A DNA stretch of 36,520 bases, taken from contig JAAURJ010000029.1 of the NCBI GenBank assembly GCA_012032285.1, positions 1 through 36,520 on the forward strand. The letters run 5' to 3'. A program made the position numbers and the translations under genes. How positions within the stretch are numbered: the stretch's first letter is position 1; every line of letters begins with the position of its first letter. Of the stretch, positions 20,482 through 29,485 are shown piece after piece. Under the pieces are notes generated by a model that searched no databases, was not told where the DNA came from, and saw only the letters and a list, made by a program, of their open reading frames with translations. The DNA is from Sphingomonadales bacterium (GTDB taxonomy: Bacteria > Pseudomonadota > Alphaproteobacteria > Sphingomonadales > Sphingomonadaceae).

Positions 20482-20751
20482 ATGATATATGCTTTACCTT
20501 TGCTATTGCTGGCGCCCGCACAGGCCCTCTTACAAAAGCCAGTGCCGCCATCGCGGGACGCGCCGGCAGCAATGGTTTCCGTATCCGTTTCCGCACAGCC
20601 GAGCAGCAGGGCGACCGCAATCGGCCGGGTCAGCGCCAAAATCATCAAGGCTGAACGGATAAGCTATCGCGGCCCAACAGAAGAAGATCGCACCAAAACC
20701 GATCGGCAAATCAGCCAACGCGGCGCCATGCCGATAACCGAGTTTTATTAG
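20482..20751 (+). CDS. Small secreted protein of unknown function
   Basis: I do not recognise this 89-residue protein. It starts MIYALPLLLLAPAQALLQ, a likely signal peptide with cleavage near residue 16. A basic, Ser/Thr-rich region follows with a predicted short beta stretch (AMVSVSVSAQPSS) and a charged C-terminal part ending ITEFY. ATG 20482 is preceded by an in-frame TTG at 20479. The stop lies three bases from the pyk stop, so the two genes are convergent and nearly touch. Coding is supported by the intact signal peptide and lack of internal stops, but no family is visible. Confidence 0.55.
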   Translation: MIYALPLLLLAPAQALLQKPVPPSRDAPAAMVSVSVSAQPSSRATAIGRVSAKIIKAERISYRGPTEEDRTKTDRQISQRGAMPITEFY

Positions 20752-20754
20752 GCC

Positions 20755-22209
20755 CTAGGTCTTATCTTTCAACTCATCGCCGGTCAGCCGCACGACATGA
20801 AGCACATTGGTTGAACCCGGTGTGCCAAAGGGAACGCCAGCCAGCATGATCAATCGGGCGCCCGCCTGTCCCAGGTGATAGCGCAGCGCCATGCGCTTGC
20901 CTTTGGCAACCATTTCTTCAAAACTGCCAATGTCGCGTGTGTAAACCGCAAATGCACCCCAAAGCAGGCCAACGCGCCGCGCGGTATCTTCATGCGGGGT
21001 TAGCACCAAAATCGGCACAGATGGCCGCTCACGGGCGATGCGCCGCGCGGTCGAACCCGATGAGGTGAAACAAACAATCGCACTGGTATCCACGGTTTGG
21101 GCAATGGCGGAGCTGGATGCAGCCAGAGCGTCCGCAGTCGTCGCATCGGGGCGGGTTTCGGTGAAATGCACCCGCGCATAATAATCGGGATCGTTCTCGA
21201 CCTGTTTGGCAATCCGGTCCATGATCGAAACCGCTTCAATCGGCCATTGGCCCGCCGCTGTTTCCGCCGATAACATGATAGCATCCGCGCCGTCATAAAT
21301 GGCGGTGGCAACATCGGACACTTCGGCGCGGGTGGGCGAAGGCGAAGTGATCATAGATTCCAGCATTTGCGTCGCCACCACCACTGGCCGGCCCATACGC
21401 CGCGCGGTGCTGACTATCCGTTTTTGCAGCGGCGGCACTTCTTCGGGCGGCAATTCGACACCAAGATCGCCGCGCGCCACCATCACCGCATCGGCCAGTT
21501 CCAATATCTCCTCCAGCCGGTGGATCGCAGCGGGTTTTTCGATTTTGGCAAGCAACGCAGCTTTGCCGGCAATGAGTTTGCGGCCCTCCGCGACATCTTC
21601 GGGCCGCTGCACAAAGCTCATCGCAATCCAATCCACCCCTTGCGCCAAAGCAAAGGACAGGTCGGAGCGGTCTTTTTCGGTCAGCGCCGCGACCGGCACG
21701 ACAACATCGGGGACATTCAGTCCCTTACGATTCGACAAGAGGCCGCCAACTTCGACACGGGTTTCAATTTTATTCGGGCTGACCGATGTGACGCGCAGCA
21801 CCAGCTTGCCATCGTCGAGCAGCAACCTTGTGCCCTCCTCCAGCGCCGCGAAAATTTCTGGATGGGGCAGGTAAACGCGGCTGTCATCGCCGCCGATATC
21901 CTTGTCATCCAAGATGAATGCCTTGCCAGTTTCCAGCATGACTTTGCCGTCGGTAAAGCTGCCCACGCGCAGTTTCGGGCCTTGCAAATCGACAAGGATC
22001 GTGGTCGGACGGCCATGTTTCTTTTCCAGCGCCCGGATCGCGGTGACCAGCTTTGCCTTGTCCGCTTGCTCGCCATGGCTCATATTGATCCGGAAAGCAT
22101 CGGCCCCTGCCAAAAATAATTTTTCGATCATTTCGGGCGTATCGCTGGCCGGGCCGAGCGTTGCCAATATGCGGACTTTACGGTTTCGCGGCTGTTGATA
22201 GTGATTCAA
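20755..22209 (-). CDS. pyk: Pyruvate kinase
   Basis: The 484-residue enzyme transfers phosphate from phosphoenolpyruvate to ADP in the last step of glycolysis. RKVRILATLGPASDTPEM opens the barrel, followed by FRINMSHG, LVDLQGPKLRVG, the ALLAKIEKPAAIH block with the catalytic Lys, VMVARGDLGVELP and the signature metal-binding region before RPVVVATQML. The C-terminal domain, with IVCFTSSGSTARRIARERP, is complete. The start is TTG at 22209 with CGGAG six bases upstream. The gene is divergent from the DUF1244 gene, and the 115-base gap between them holds both promoters. Confidence 0.96.
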   Translation of the reverse strand: MNHYQQPRNRKVRILATLGPASDTPEMIEKLFLAGADAFRINMSHGEQADKAKLVTAIRALEKKHGRPTTILVDLQGPKLRVGSFTDGKVMLETGKAFILDDKDIGGDDSRVYLPHPEIFAALEEGTRLLLDDGKLVLRVTSVSPNKIETRVEVGGLLSNRKGLNVPDVVVPVAALTEKDRSDLSFALAQGVDWIAMSFVQRPEDVAEGRKLIAGKAALLAKIEKPAAIHRLEEILELADAVMVARGDLGVELPPEEVPPLQKRIVSTARRMGRPVVVATQMLESMITSPSPTRAEVSDVATAIYDGADAIMLSAETAAGQWPIEAVSIMDRIAKQVENDPDYYARVHFTETRPDATTADALAASSSAIAQTVDTSAIVCFTSSGSTARRIARERPSVPILVLTPHEDTARRVGLLWGAFAVYTRDIGSFEEMVAKGKRMALRYHLGQAGARLIMLAGVPFGTPGSTNVLHVVRLTGDELKDKT

Positions 22210-22324
22210 GATCGGCTCCGGTTGCTATTTGAACAAAATGAGTTTCTGCTCCATAGCGACGTCGGAGTCGCGGCGAAAGCCTTATGACGCTACGAAACAG
22301 GATTATTTTTCAAGAGAAGGTGCA

Positions 22325-22633
22325 ATGACGAAGCCAGTATCAGACGCCGCCGCCGCGAAGGCTTTTCACCGCTTGGTCGCGCATTTGCAACACCGGCATG
22401 ATGCGCAAAATATCGATTTAATGGGTCTTGCTGGTTTTTGCCGCAATTGTCTGGCCGATTGGGTGATGGAGGCCGGGGCGGATGAGGGCACTGTTATGAC
22501 CCGCGACGAAGCCCGGGAGATGATCCACGGAATGCCGATGGAGCAATGGAAGAAGCTTTATCAAAGCGAAGCGACACCGCAGCAACTCGAAAAAATGAAA
22601 ACAAGCGTGGCGAAAAACAAAGCCGCTGGCTAA
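22325..22633 (+). CDS. DUF1244 family protein
   Basis: The 102-residue product matches the small DUF1244 family of Proteobacteria. Its core is FHRLVAHLQHRHDAQNIDLM, followed by GLAGFCRNCLADWV with a conserved CRNC pair, and MTRDEAREMIHGMPMEQWK. The family has no settled function; the Cys pair and flanking His residues could bind metal, which is inference. An upstream ATG-less extension is open to 22229, but ATG 22325 is preceded by AGAAGG at good spacing and starts the family-like sequence. The C-terminal tail after the core is Lys-rich. Confidence 0.88.
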   Translation: MTKPVSDAAAAKAFHRLVAHLQHRHDAQNIDLMGLAGFCRNCLADWVMEAGADEGTVMTRDEAREMIHGMPMEQWKKLYQSEATPQQLEKMKTSVAKNKAAG

Positions 22634-22691
22634 GGCAAAGCCGGATTGATTCGGAAGGCATTTGGCCCCGATGGAATATTAGGAGATCATC

Positions 22692-22934
22692 ATGTCCGAA
22701 GGCACTGTAGCAGCGGATCAGCTGCGGCTGTTCATTGAACGTATCGAACGGCTTGAAGAAGAAAAAAAAGGCATCGCTGATGATATTCGCGATGTGTATA
22801 GTGAGGCCAAGAGCCAAGGCTATGATACGAAAATAATGCGGCAGATTGTGCGCTTGCGCAAAATGGAAACCCATGACCGTCAGGAAATGGAAGCCATATT
22901 GGATACATATAAAGCGGCGCTTGGACTGGCCTAA
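22692..22934 (+). CDS. gapR: GapR family nucleoid-associated protein (DUF2312)
   Basis: This 80-residue protein is a clear DUF2312 member. [20 protein letters not shown] opens a long coiled coil, then [20 protein letters not shown] and [18 protein letters not shown], as in Caulobacter GapR. GapR binds overtwisted AT-rich DNA ahead of replication forks and transcription and stimulates topoisomerases; that is known from Caulobacter and inferred here from the close match. ATG 22692 has GGAGA six bases upstream. It lies between DUF1244 and a YbjQ-type gene on the same strand, with short gaps. Confidence 0.9.
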   Translation: MSEGTVAADQLRLFIERIERLEEEKKGIADDIRDVYSEAKSQGYDTKIMRQIVRLRKMETHDRQEMEAILDTYKAALGLA

Positions 22935-22967
22935 TATAATTTGGCCGAACACAAAAAGGAGCAGGCT

Positions 22968-23285
22968 ATGATTATATCAACAACCCCGGCAATCGAAGGG
23001 CAGCCGGTGCAAAAATATCTGGGCGTGGTCACCGGAGAGGTGATTGTGGGGGCAAATATATTTCGGGATATCTTTGCCTCGATTACAGATATTGTTGGCG
23101 GCCGATCAGGCAAATATGAAAATGTCCTGCGCCGGGCGCGGGAAGAGGCGCTGCAGGAAATGAAAAGCGAGGCGGCCGCTTTGGGCGGTAATGCCGTTAT
23201 TGGTGTTGATCTTGATTATGAAGTTCTTGGACAAAATGGATCGATGTTAATGGTCAGCGCGACCGGCACCGCTGTTCTGCTATAA
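22968..23285 (+). CDS. YbjQ/UPF0145 family protein
   Basis: The 105-residue product belongs to the YbjQ (DUF74, UPF0145) family. [20 protein letters not shown] starts the protein, then [19 protein letters not shown], a [18 protein letters not shown] helix and [14 protein letters not shown], all in family order. These are small pentameric proteins sometimes called heavy-metal binding, without a proven role. ATG 22968 is chosen over the upstream open frame because AAGGAGCAGG lies directly before it. It ends 75 bases before the yebC-type gene. Confidence 0.9.
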   Translation: MIISTTPAIEGQPVQKYLGVVTGEVIVGANIFRDIFASITDIVGGRSGKYENVLRRAREEALQEMKSEAAALGGNAVIGVDLDYEVLGQNGSMLMVSATGTAVLL

Positions 23286-23360
23286 CCGAGCAGCGATTGA
23301 GTTTTGCGGACTTGCCATATAAAGGCCGCGATATACAAATTTAGCTATTGAAGAGTAATT

Positions 23361-24104
23361 ATGGCAGGCCATTCCAAATTCGCAAATATCAAGCACCGTA
23401 AGGGCGCACAGGACAAAAAGCGCTCCAACCTGTTTTCCAAACTGAGCCGTGAAATTACGGTTGCGGCCAAAATGGGGCTGCCCGATCCCGATATGAACCC
23501 GCGGTTGCGGCTGGCGATTAACGCGGCAAAGGCGCAGTCCATGCCAAAGGATAATATTCAGCGGGCGATTGACAAGGCATTGGGCGGCGATGACGAAAAT
23601 TATGAAGAAGTGCGCTATGAAGGCTATGGCCCCGGCGGCACCGCGATCATTGTCGAAGCGCTGACCGATAACCGCAACCGCAGCGCGACCAATGTCCGCA
23701 CCGCGTTCAGCAAAAATGGCGGCAACCTTGCGGCATCGGGAGCGGTGGCGCACGGGTTCGACCGGCTTGGCCTGATCCTCTACCCGGCGAGCGCAGGCAG
23801 CGAGGATGATGTGCTGATGGCCGCATTGGAGGCGGGCGCGAGTGATATTAGCAGCAATGACGATGCCCATGAAATCTTCACCAGCATGGAAGATTTGCAC
23901 GAAGTGTCCGGCAAGTTGCAGGGCGATCTGGGCGAGGCCGAAGAGGTGAAGCTGGTTTGGAAACCCCATATGCTGACGCCAGTGGATGAAAAGGACGCGG
24001 CGACGCTGATCAAGCTGATCGATGCGCTTGAGGATGATGATGATGTCCAGACCGTCTGGGGCAATTATGACATTAGCGACGAGATTATGGAGAAGCTGGG
24101 TTGA
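23361..24104 (+). CDS. yebC: YebC/PmpR family transcriptional or translational regulator
   Basis: The 247-residue protein is full length for the YebC/PmpR/TACO1 family. [18 protein letters not shown] opens it, then [45 protein letters not shown] and [19 protein letters not shown]. An acidic C-terminal end follows. Members bind DNA and repress genes in some bacteria; others act on the ribosome at proline-rich stretches. It precedes ruvC with a 35-base gap, a conserved pairing in many Proteobacteria. TATACAAATT upstream of the start may be part of the promoter. Confidence 0.95.
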   Translation: MAGHSKFANIKHRKGAQDKKRSNLFSKLSREITVAAKMGLPDPDMNPRLRLAINAAKAQSMPKDNIQRAIDKALGGDDENYEEVRYEGYGPGGTAIIVEALTDNRNRSATNVRTAFSKNGGNLAASGAVAHGFDRLGLILYPASAGSEDDVLMAALEAGASDISSNDDAHEIFTSMEDLHEVSGKLQGDLGEAEEVKLVWKPHMLTPVDEKDAATLIKLIDALEDDDDVQTVWGNYDISDEIMEKLG

Positions 24105-24139
24105 ATTTACGCCTGCTCGCAATGCGGGAATATGCGTGA

Positions 24140-24616
24140 ATGGCGGTGATCCTTGGTCTTGACCCCGGCCTTGCCTCCACCGGCTGGGGCGTGATCCGCA
24201 GCGAAGGCAACCGGCTGTCGCATATTGCCAATGGTCAGATTAAAACAGACGCGAAAATGCCGCTGGCTTCCCGCTTGTTACAGCTTGATCTGGAATTGAA
24301 AGACATAATCATTCAATATGCCCCCGATGCGGTCGCGGTGGAGGAAGTGTTCGTCAACAAAAACCCGCAAAGCACCCTGAAATTGGGGCAAGCGCGCGGC
24401 GTTGTCCTGCTGGGCGCATCGCGCGGCGGGGTTCCGGTATCCGAATATGCAACCCGGCTGGTCAAAAAAGCGGTTGTCGGCGTGGGCAATGCACAAAAAG
24501 AGCAGGTGCAGGCCATGCTCGCCATATTATTGCCGGGGGTGAAGCTGTCCGGGCATGATGCCGCCGATGCGCTTGCCGTGGCGATCACCCACGCCCATTG
24601 GGCCGGGCGGGGATGA
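24140..24616 (+). CDS. ruvC: Crossover junction endodeoxyribonuclease RuvC
   Basis: The 158-residue nuclease resolves Holliday junctions. The four acidic catalytic positions are visible: Asp8 in [14 protein letters not shown], Glu68/69 in [14 protein letters not shown] and the C-terminal [15 protein letters not shown] with Asp140 and Asp143. [12 protein letters not shown] and [12 protein letters not shown] are the other family blocks. Length is normal or slightly short. ruvA and ruvB, which often follow, do not; purD lies downstream in the opposite direction, so they must be elsewhere. Confidence 0.95.
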   Translation: MAVILGLDPGLASTGWGVIRSEGNRLSHIANGQIKTDAKMPLASRLLQLDLELKDIIIQYAPDAVAVEEVFVNKNPQSTLKLGQARGVVLLGASRGGVPVSEYATRLVKKAVVGVGNAQKEQVQAMLAILLPGVKLSGHDAADALAVAITHAHWAGRG

Positions 24617-24625
24617 ATGGATTAT

Positions 24626-24669
24626 CTTGGTCCTAAGTTTACAAAGTTTACACCAAGGAAGCCTTTTTT
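24626..24669 (+). terminator. Possible terminator after ruvC, containing a 9-bp tandem repeat
   Basis: CTTGGT at 24626-24631 pairs with ACCAAG at 24652-24657. The loop contains AAGTTTACA twice in direct tandem (24635-24643 and 24644-24652). A run of six T lies at 24664-24669. The stem is short and the T-run is separated from it by six bases, so termination is only plausible. It lies between the convergent ruvC and purD genes. Confidence 0.4.
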
Positions 24670-24740
24670 CTCCGCCATTCCGGCCCAGAATTGTAGGATA
24701 AATCCAACAAGGATGATGGGCCTGACCTTAAATCCTGATC

Positions 24741-26039
24741 CTAAATTCGCCCACCGCTTTCCACTTCGCTTTGCATTTCGCGCTCCACTTCGCGCCAGCC
24801 AATATCGCGGCGGCAAAATCCGGTGGGAAAATCGACACGGTCCACCATCGCATAGGCTGCCTTTTGTGCAGCGGTCACATTTGCGCCGACAGCGGTTACA
24901 TTCAGCACACGTCCGCCTATGGCAACCAGATTGCCGTCCTGCATTGCGGTTCCGGCGTGGAAAATCTTGCCGCCCGCCTGCGGCTCCAGCCCCGCTATGG
25001 CCCCGCCTTTTTCCGGGGTGCCAGGATAGCCATTGGCGGCCATCACCACGGTCAGCGCGGTCATGTCGGCAAATTCGGGTTTGTCCGCAGCGGCCAATTC
25101 CCCCTTTGCCACGGCCAGCATCAGCGCCGCGAGATCGCCGGTATACCGCATCATCAACACCTGACATTCAGGGTCGCCAAAGCGGCAATTATATTCGATC
25201 AGCTTTGGCCCGTCCGCCGTCAGCATCAATCCGGCAAACAGCACGCCATTATAAGGCATGGATTCTTTGCCCAGCGTTTCCACCGTTGGCCGGATGATCC
25301 GGTCCATCACCTGCTGTTCCAGTGCGGCGCTTAACACTGGTGCCGGGGAATAGGCACCCATGCCGCCGGTATTGGGGCCGGTATCGCCTTCGCCAACCCG
25401 TTTATGGTCCTGCGCACTGCCAAAGGCGACAATCGTGCGGCCATCGGTGAGTGCGAAGAAGCTGGCCTCCTCACCGGTCATAAATTCTTCCAGAACGACC
25501 TCTGCGCCTGCATCGCCAAAACCGCCGCCGAACATATCCGCTATCGCCGCTTCGGCTTGCTGCTGGTTTTCGGCGATAATCACGCCTTTACCGGCGGCAA
25601 GGCCGTCCGCCTTTATCACCACGGGCAGGTCAAATTCAGCCAAAGCCGCCAGCGCCGATGCCTTGTCGCTATGACGCGAATATCCGGCGGTTGGAATGCC
25701 CGCTCTTGTGCACAAATCCTTGGTAAATCCCTTTGATCCTTCCAATTGCGCGGGCGCTTTATCGGGGCCGAAAACGGCAAAACCGCCACGGCGCAAATGA
25801 TCGCCCAGCCCGTCCACCAGCGGTGCCTCCGGGCCGACAATGATCAGGCCAATATCATATTCGCTGCAAAAAGCGGCAACGGCATCATGATCGGCAATGT
25901 CAATCGCGGCGGCATCGGCTTCTTCATATATTCCAGGATTGCCGGGCGCGGCAAAAAGCCGGCCGCATAAAGGCGATTGTTTCAGCTTCCATGCCAGCGC
26001 GTGTTCACGCCCGCCCGAACCGATGAGGAGGATATTCAT
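24741..26039 (-). CDS. purD: Phosphoribosylamine-glycine ligase
   Basis: The 432-residue enzyme joins glycine to 5-phosphoribosylamine with ATP in the second step of purine synthesis. [19 protein letters not shown] is the N-domain start; [36 protein letters not shown], the ATP-grasp block [16 protein letters not shown] and [15 protein letters not shown] follow in order. The C-terminal end ([11 protein letters not shown]) is complete. ATG at 26037-26039 has GGAG just upstream. It follows the membrane-anchored unknown gene on the same strand with a 56-base gap and could be cotranscribed with it. Confidence 0.96.
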   Translation of the reverse strand: MNILLIGSGGREHALAWKLKQSPLCGRLFAAPGNPGIYEEADAAAIDIADHDAVAAFCSEYDIGLIIVGPEAPLVDGLGDHLRRGGFAVFGPDKAPAQLEGSKGFTKDLCTRAGIPTAGYSRHSDKASALAALAEFDLPVVIKADGLAAGKGVIIAENQQQAEAAIADMFGGGFGDAGAEVVLEEFMTGEEASFFALTDGRTIVAFGSAQDHKRVGEGDTGPNTGGMGAYSPAPVLSAALEQQVMDRIIRPTVETLGKESMPYNGVLFAGLMLTADGPKLIEYNCRFGDPECQVLMMRYTGDLAALMLAVAKGELAAADKPEFADMTALTVVMAANGYPGTPEKGGAIAGLEPQAGGKIFHAGTAMQDGNLVAIGGRVLNVTAVGANVTAAQKAAYAMVDRVDFPTGFCRRDIGWREVEREMQSEVESGGRI

Positions 26040-26095
26040 GACAGGATAAAGCCTTTCTGTTGATTATTACGGCCCTGTCCCAATCCCTTTTTGCC

Positions 26096-26652
26096 TTATC
26101 TATTATAGATGAAAGGAACGGTCCGGCCCAGCACGTCGCACGCTCCCTGAAGCGAATTACCCGCCGACGTCAAGCGTGCTGAACAATCCATTTCCAAATT
26201 ATTGCCGTTCAAATTGGCCGCTATCAACCATTTGGCATTTTTCCCGTCGACTGAACCCGTCCCCTGCGCCGAAATCGGGACGCCATTGGCCATACCGACC
26301 GCGCGGATGATCAATTGCGATCCTTGCTGTTCAATCTGCATCGATTCGCCATCAACCGATGTCCAATTGCCGCGCAGATTCGTATAAGCAGGCTGTACCG
26401 GTTTGATCAGGCCAATGGGTTTGTCATCCTCGCTAGATGGCGATGGCTTTTCCGGGCCGCTATCCTGCCGCTCCTGATCCACTGGCGGTGCGCTACCCTC
26501 TTTTGGTTTTTCAGGCGCAGTGCGCTCTGTGCGCCCCGGTTTATATATGCGACGCTGATCGTTGTGACCGCCGTGATCAGCGCGGTTGCGATTGCAATAA
26601 ATACTGCCTTGTTACTGCTGCTGTCTTTGACATTATTCTCACCGTCAGCCAT
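26096..26652 (-). CDS. Membrane-anchored protein of unknown function (frameshifted)
   Basis: I do not recognise this family. ATG at 26650-26652 has a very good GGAGGG site. The product begins with a short polar stretch, then one membrane helix (AVFIAIATALITAVTTISVA), then a charged proline-rich linker and a C-terminal domain with NLRGNWTSVDGESMQIEQ and a Cys pair (MDCSARL, GACDVLG). As written, the N-terminal frame runs into basic sequence and stops at 26407, while the C-terminal domain is open in another frame. One extra base in the TTT at 26540-26542 (AAA on the coding strand) gives VAYIKPGRTERTAPEKPKEG and joins them into 185 residues. The C-terminal domain is probably periplasmic, perhaps a small beta barrel with a disulfide; this is inference. 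Confidence 0.68.
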
Positions 26653-26742
26653 GAAGCCCTCCTGTTCACTATCAACATTGACCGGTGTTTTCCGCCTTCA
26701 CCATGCGGACGGAAAAGCCTGTTTCTTATTTTAGGGCGACCT

Positions 26743-28209
26743 TTGACCAATATTATCGCCGAAAATCGCGCCGGAGACAATGCCCAAGCATTGACGGTGT
26801 CGGAAATATCCGCATCGCTGAAACGCGCGGTGGAGGATCAATTCGGCTATGTCCGGGTGAAAGGCGAGCTATCGGGCTTCAAACGGGCGGCGTCGGGCCA
26901 TTTATATTTCGGCCTGAAAGACGAAAATGCAATGCTCGACGGGGTCATGTGGAAAGGTAATGCCGCCCGCCTGCCTTTTGCCCCAGAGGACGGGTTGGAA
27001 GTGGTGCTGACCGGGAAACTGACCACCTATCCCGGCCGGTCGAAATATCAGATTGTCGCCGACCAGATGGAATTGGCGGGCGAAGGGGCGCTTGCCGTCC
27101 TGTTTGAAAAGCTGAAGGCGCGGCTGGCGGCAGAAGGGCTGTTTGATCCGCAGCATAAACGGAAAATTCCGGCTATGCCATCGGTCATCGGCGTCGTGAC
27201 ATCGCCCACCGGCGCGGTGATCCGCGACATTTTGCACCGGTTAGGCGACCGTTTTCCCAGCCATGTGATTATCTGGCCGGTATTGGTGCAGGGTGAAAAT
27301 GCAGCAGGGCAGATTGCGGCGGCGGTGAAAGGGTTTTCAGACTTGCAGGAGGGCGGCCCGGTGCCGCGCCCCGATGTGTTGATTGTCGCCCGCGGCGGCG
27401 GTTCGATTGAGGATTTATGGGCGTTTAATGAAGAGGCGGTGGTCCGCGCCGTGGCGCATTGCAGCATCCCGCTAATCTCCGCTGTTGGCCATGAAACCGA
27501 TACGACCTTATGCGATTTTGCCGCCGATTTACGGGCGCCCACTCCCACAGCCGCGGCTGAAATGGCGGTGCCGGTGCGGGCCGATCTATTGGACCGGGTG
27601 GGGCAAAATGCCCTTAGGCTTGATCGCGCGGTCCGCCGAAATTGGACCCAGTCATCGGAACGGTTGGAGGCGCAGCGCCGGCTTTTGCCCAAATTGACGG
27701 AATTGACCGCGCCGCAGCAGCAACGCTCCGATGAACTGGGCGAACGGCTCGGTCGGGGTCTGGAACGGCGTCTATCGGGCGCGGCCATAGCCTTCACGCC
27801 ATTGTCACGGGCGCTTGGCCCACGGTTGTTGGAACGAACATTGGAAATGAAACAGAAAGCTTTTGGCGCGATGCGTTTGTCGGGTGCGCTGCTCGAAAGC
27901 CGTTTGGTTCATGGCCAGCAACGGCTTATCGCGGCGCACCGCTTGTTGGAAAGCCTGCATCCCGAAGCGCCGCTGAAACGTGGGTTTGCAAGGGTGACAG
28001 ATAGCACAGGCAAAACCGTGATGACCCGTGATGCGGCGCGTGCAGCCGGTCATTTTACACTGCGATTTATCGACGGTGATATTGGCGCGATGGTAAACGA
28101 GGCGGGCGAAGCGGTTAAGCCTGCATCAAAACCTTTGGCCGAAAAACCAGCCAGTCCAAAGTCACCAAAAAACACCGCTTCCGGCGATCAAGCCGATTTA
28201 TTCGGCTGA
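26743..28209 (+). CDS. xseA: Exodeoxyribonuclease VII large subunit
   Basis: The product from TTG 26743 has 488 residues. It has the OB-fold start LTVSEISASLKRAVEDQFGY and VRVKGELSGFKRAASGHLYF, then FDPQHKRKIPAMPSVIGVVT, the catalytic core DVLIVARGGGSIEDLWAFNE and SAVGHETDTTLCDFAADLRA, and a long coiled coil. It digests single-stranded DNA with the small subunit XseB, which is not in view. The open frame extends upstream to 26437 across the divergent gene, but that part is non-family sequence. TTG 26743 follows AGGGCGA and fits the family start. The C-terminal tail is Lys/Pro-rich. Confidence 0.93.
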   Translation: MTNIIAENRAGDNAQALTVSEISASLKRAVEDQFGYVRVKGELSGFKRAASGHLYFGLKDENAMLDGVMWKGNAARLPFAPEDGLEVVLTGKLTTYPGRSKYQIVADQMELAGEGALAVLFEKLKARLAAEGLFDPQHKRKIPAMPSVIGVVTSPTGAVIRDILHRLGDRFPSHVIIWPVLVQGENAAGQIAAAVKGFSDLQEGGPVPRPDVLIVARGGGSIEDLWAFNEEAVVRAVAHCSIPLISAVGHETDTTLCDFAADLRAPTPTAAAEMAVPVRADLLDRVGQNALRLDRAVRRNWTQSSERLEAQRRLLPKLTELTAPQQQRSDELGERLGRGLERRLSGAAIAFTPLSRALGPRLLERTLEMKQKAFGAMRLSGALLESRLVHGQQRLIAAHRLLESLHPEAPLKRGFARVTDSTGKTVMTRDAARAAGHFTLRFIDGDIGAMVNEAGEAVKPASKPLAEKPASPKSPKNTASGDQADLFG

Positions 28210-28279
28210 TTTTTTTGCCGTTTATGCAGACTCCTACATTGCCTGTTCAGATTGGCTGGGGCATAGAGGGCCGATGTTG

Positions 28280-28474
28280 ATGTCAAATCGGAACCGTCTG
28301 GCCAAATTGCATTATATGGCCAATAATACCCGTATGCTGGCGGCGGGGGATCATGTTCTTTGCGCGGTCACTGGACAGCGTATAGAGCTTGAGGATCTGC
28401 GCTATTGGAGTGTGGCCCGGCAAGAGGCCTATATCAGCGCCGAAGCAGCGGCGCAGGCCATGACCAGTAAATGA
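28280..28474 (+). CDS. DUF2093 family protein
   Basis: This small protein (64 residues from ATG 28280, 66 from ATG 28274) matches the DUF2093 family of Alphaproteobacteria: AAGDHVLCAVTGQRIELEDL followed by RYWSVARQEAYISAEAA is the whole family signature. The function is unknown. ATG 28280 is preferred because AGAGGG at 28265-28270 is nine bases before it and only three before ATG 28274. Its stop overlaps the start of the M23 peptidase gene (ATGA), so the two are cotranscribed. Confidence 0.85.
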   Translation: MSNRNRLAKLHYMANNTRMLAAGDHVLCAVTGQRIELEDLRYWSVARQEAYISAEAAAQAMTSK

Positions 28475-29385
28475 CAACCCTGCAAAAAAGCCTGGCCGCT
28501 GCGGCTGCGCTGCTGTTTGCTTTTGCCGCCAATTGCACGGCGGCCCCGCCGCAATCTGGCGCGGCGCAGGCAACGGCGCCATCTGTTAAAAACCCACCCG
28601 TCAGGACCGAGCTTGCGAACGAAGCGGTGCGCAGCGATTTCTGGTTCGCCTCCACCCCGGTGCAGGGCGGGCTGCTATTGGGGCGCGCACCGTCCGGCGT
28701 TCAAAGCGTCCTGTTTGGCGGGCAATCTGTGCCTGTTGCAGCGGACGGATTTTTCCTGATTGGTTTTGACCGCGATGCCGCCCCAAACGCCATGGTCACC
28801 GCGCAATTGCCGAGTGGCCGCACGGTAAGCAAAAGCCTGACCATAGCGGCGGGCGACTGGCGGCTGGAATATGTCAATGCCCCCTATCGCGGCGGCGCGA
28901 AATCCAGCGCGGAATTTGAACGCAGGCGCGGCGCAGAATTGGCGCAGATTGGTGCCGCCCGCGCTCAAAATAACGACAGCGGCGGTTGGCGTCAGGAATT
29001 TATCTGGCCCATTAAGGGGTGGTTATCCGGCTTTTTCGGGGCGCAGCGCATCTATCAGGGCAAAGCCGGAAGCTATCATAGCGGCATGGATATTGCCGCT
29101 GCGGGCGGCACCCCCTTTGTCGCGCCCGCCGACGGCGTTGTGATTTTGGCGGCCAGCGCGCCTTTCACGCTGGAGGGCAATTTGCTGATGATCGACCATG
29201 GCATGGGGCTCAACAGCGCGTTTCTGCATTGCAGCGAACTGCTCGTCAAAACGGGCGATGTGGTGAAACAGGGTCAGGTAATTGGCAAAGTCGGGGCCAC
29301 CGGCAGAGCCACCGGCCCGCATCTGCATTGGGGCATGAAATGGCATGATGCGCGGGTCGATCCGAAGCTGCTGCTGCCTGATTGA
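28471..29385 (+). CDS. M23 family metallopeptidase (LytM domain), exported
   Basis: The 304-residue protein has an N-terminal export signal (LAAAAALLFAFAANCTA) with a Cys near the end that could be a lipobox, though no clear L-A-G-C pattern is seen. The C-terminal third is a LytM zinc endopeptidase domain: PIKGWLSGFFGAQRIYQGK, YHSGMDIAAAGGTPF (HxxxD zinc ligands), ADGVVILAA, GNLLMIDHGMGLNSAFLH and GRATGPHLHWGM (HxH). Such enzymes cut peptide cross-links in peptidoglycan or activate other hydrolases. All metal ligands are present, so it should be active. The middle region is likely a substrate-positioning domain. Coupled to the DUF2093 gene by overlap. Confidence 0.93.
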   Translation: MTTLQKSLAAAAALLFAFAANCTAAPPQSGAAQATAPSVKNPPVRTELANEAVRSDFWFASTPVQGGLLLGRAPSGVQSVLFGGQSVPVAADGFFLIGFDRDAAPNAMVTAQLPSGRTVSKSLTIAAGDWRLEYVNAPYRGGAKSSAEFERRRGAELAQIGAARAQNNDSGGWRQEFIWPIKGWLSGFFGAQRIYQGKAGSYHSGMDIAAAGGTPFVAPADGVVILAASAPFTLEGNLLMIDHGMGLNSAFLHCSELLVKTGDVVKQGQVIGKVGATGRATGPHLHWGMKWHDARVDPKLLLPD

Positions 29386-29433
29386 CCTTCGTAGTTATAG
29401 GATGCGCAGCCTTTTGAATTAAGCGTCCTTGCT

Positions 29434-29466
29434 CCGTAATTCGCACCGTAATCCGCACCATAATCC
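29434..29466. repeat. 12-bp tandem repeat
   Basis: CCGTAATTCGCA (29434-29445), CCGTAATCCGCA (29446-29457) and a partial CCATAATCC (29458-29466) form 2.75 near-identical units. They lie in the 249-base gap between the M23 peptidase and the unknown lipoprotein. A small hairpin follows. Confidence 0.75.
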
Positions 29467-29470
29467 CTAT

Positions 29471-29485
29471 AGAGTGCAATACTCT
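29471..29485. other. Short perfect inverted repeat upstream of the unknown lipoprotein
   Basis: AGAGT at 29471-29475 and ACTCT at 29481-29485 flank GCAAT. The stem is only five base pairs without a T-run, so it could be a protein-binding site or a weak hairpin. The rest of the gap 29386-29634 shows no gene I can support. Confidence 0.35.

Noticed and set aside
24622-25167. 181-residue reverse-strand frame running past the purD stop
   Set aside because: It overlaps purD in another frame with skewed Gly/Arg composition; purD itself is complete without it.
24617-25297. 226-residue plus-strand frame opposite purD
   Set aside because: It is the antisense shadow of purD, rich in Arg and Pro with no family motif, and has no ribosome site.
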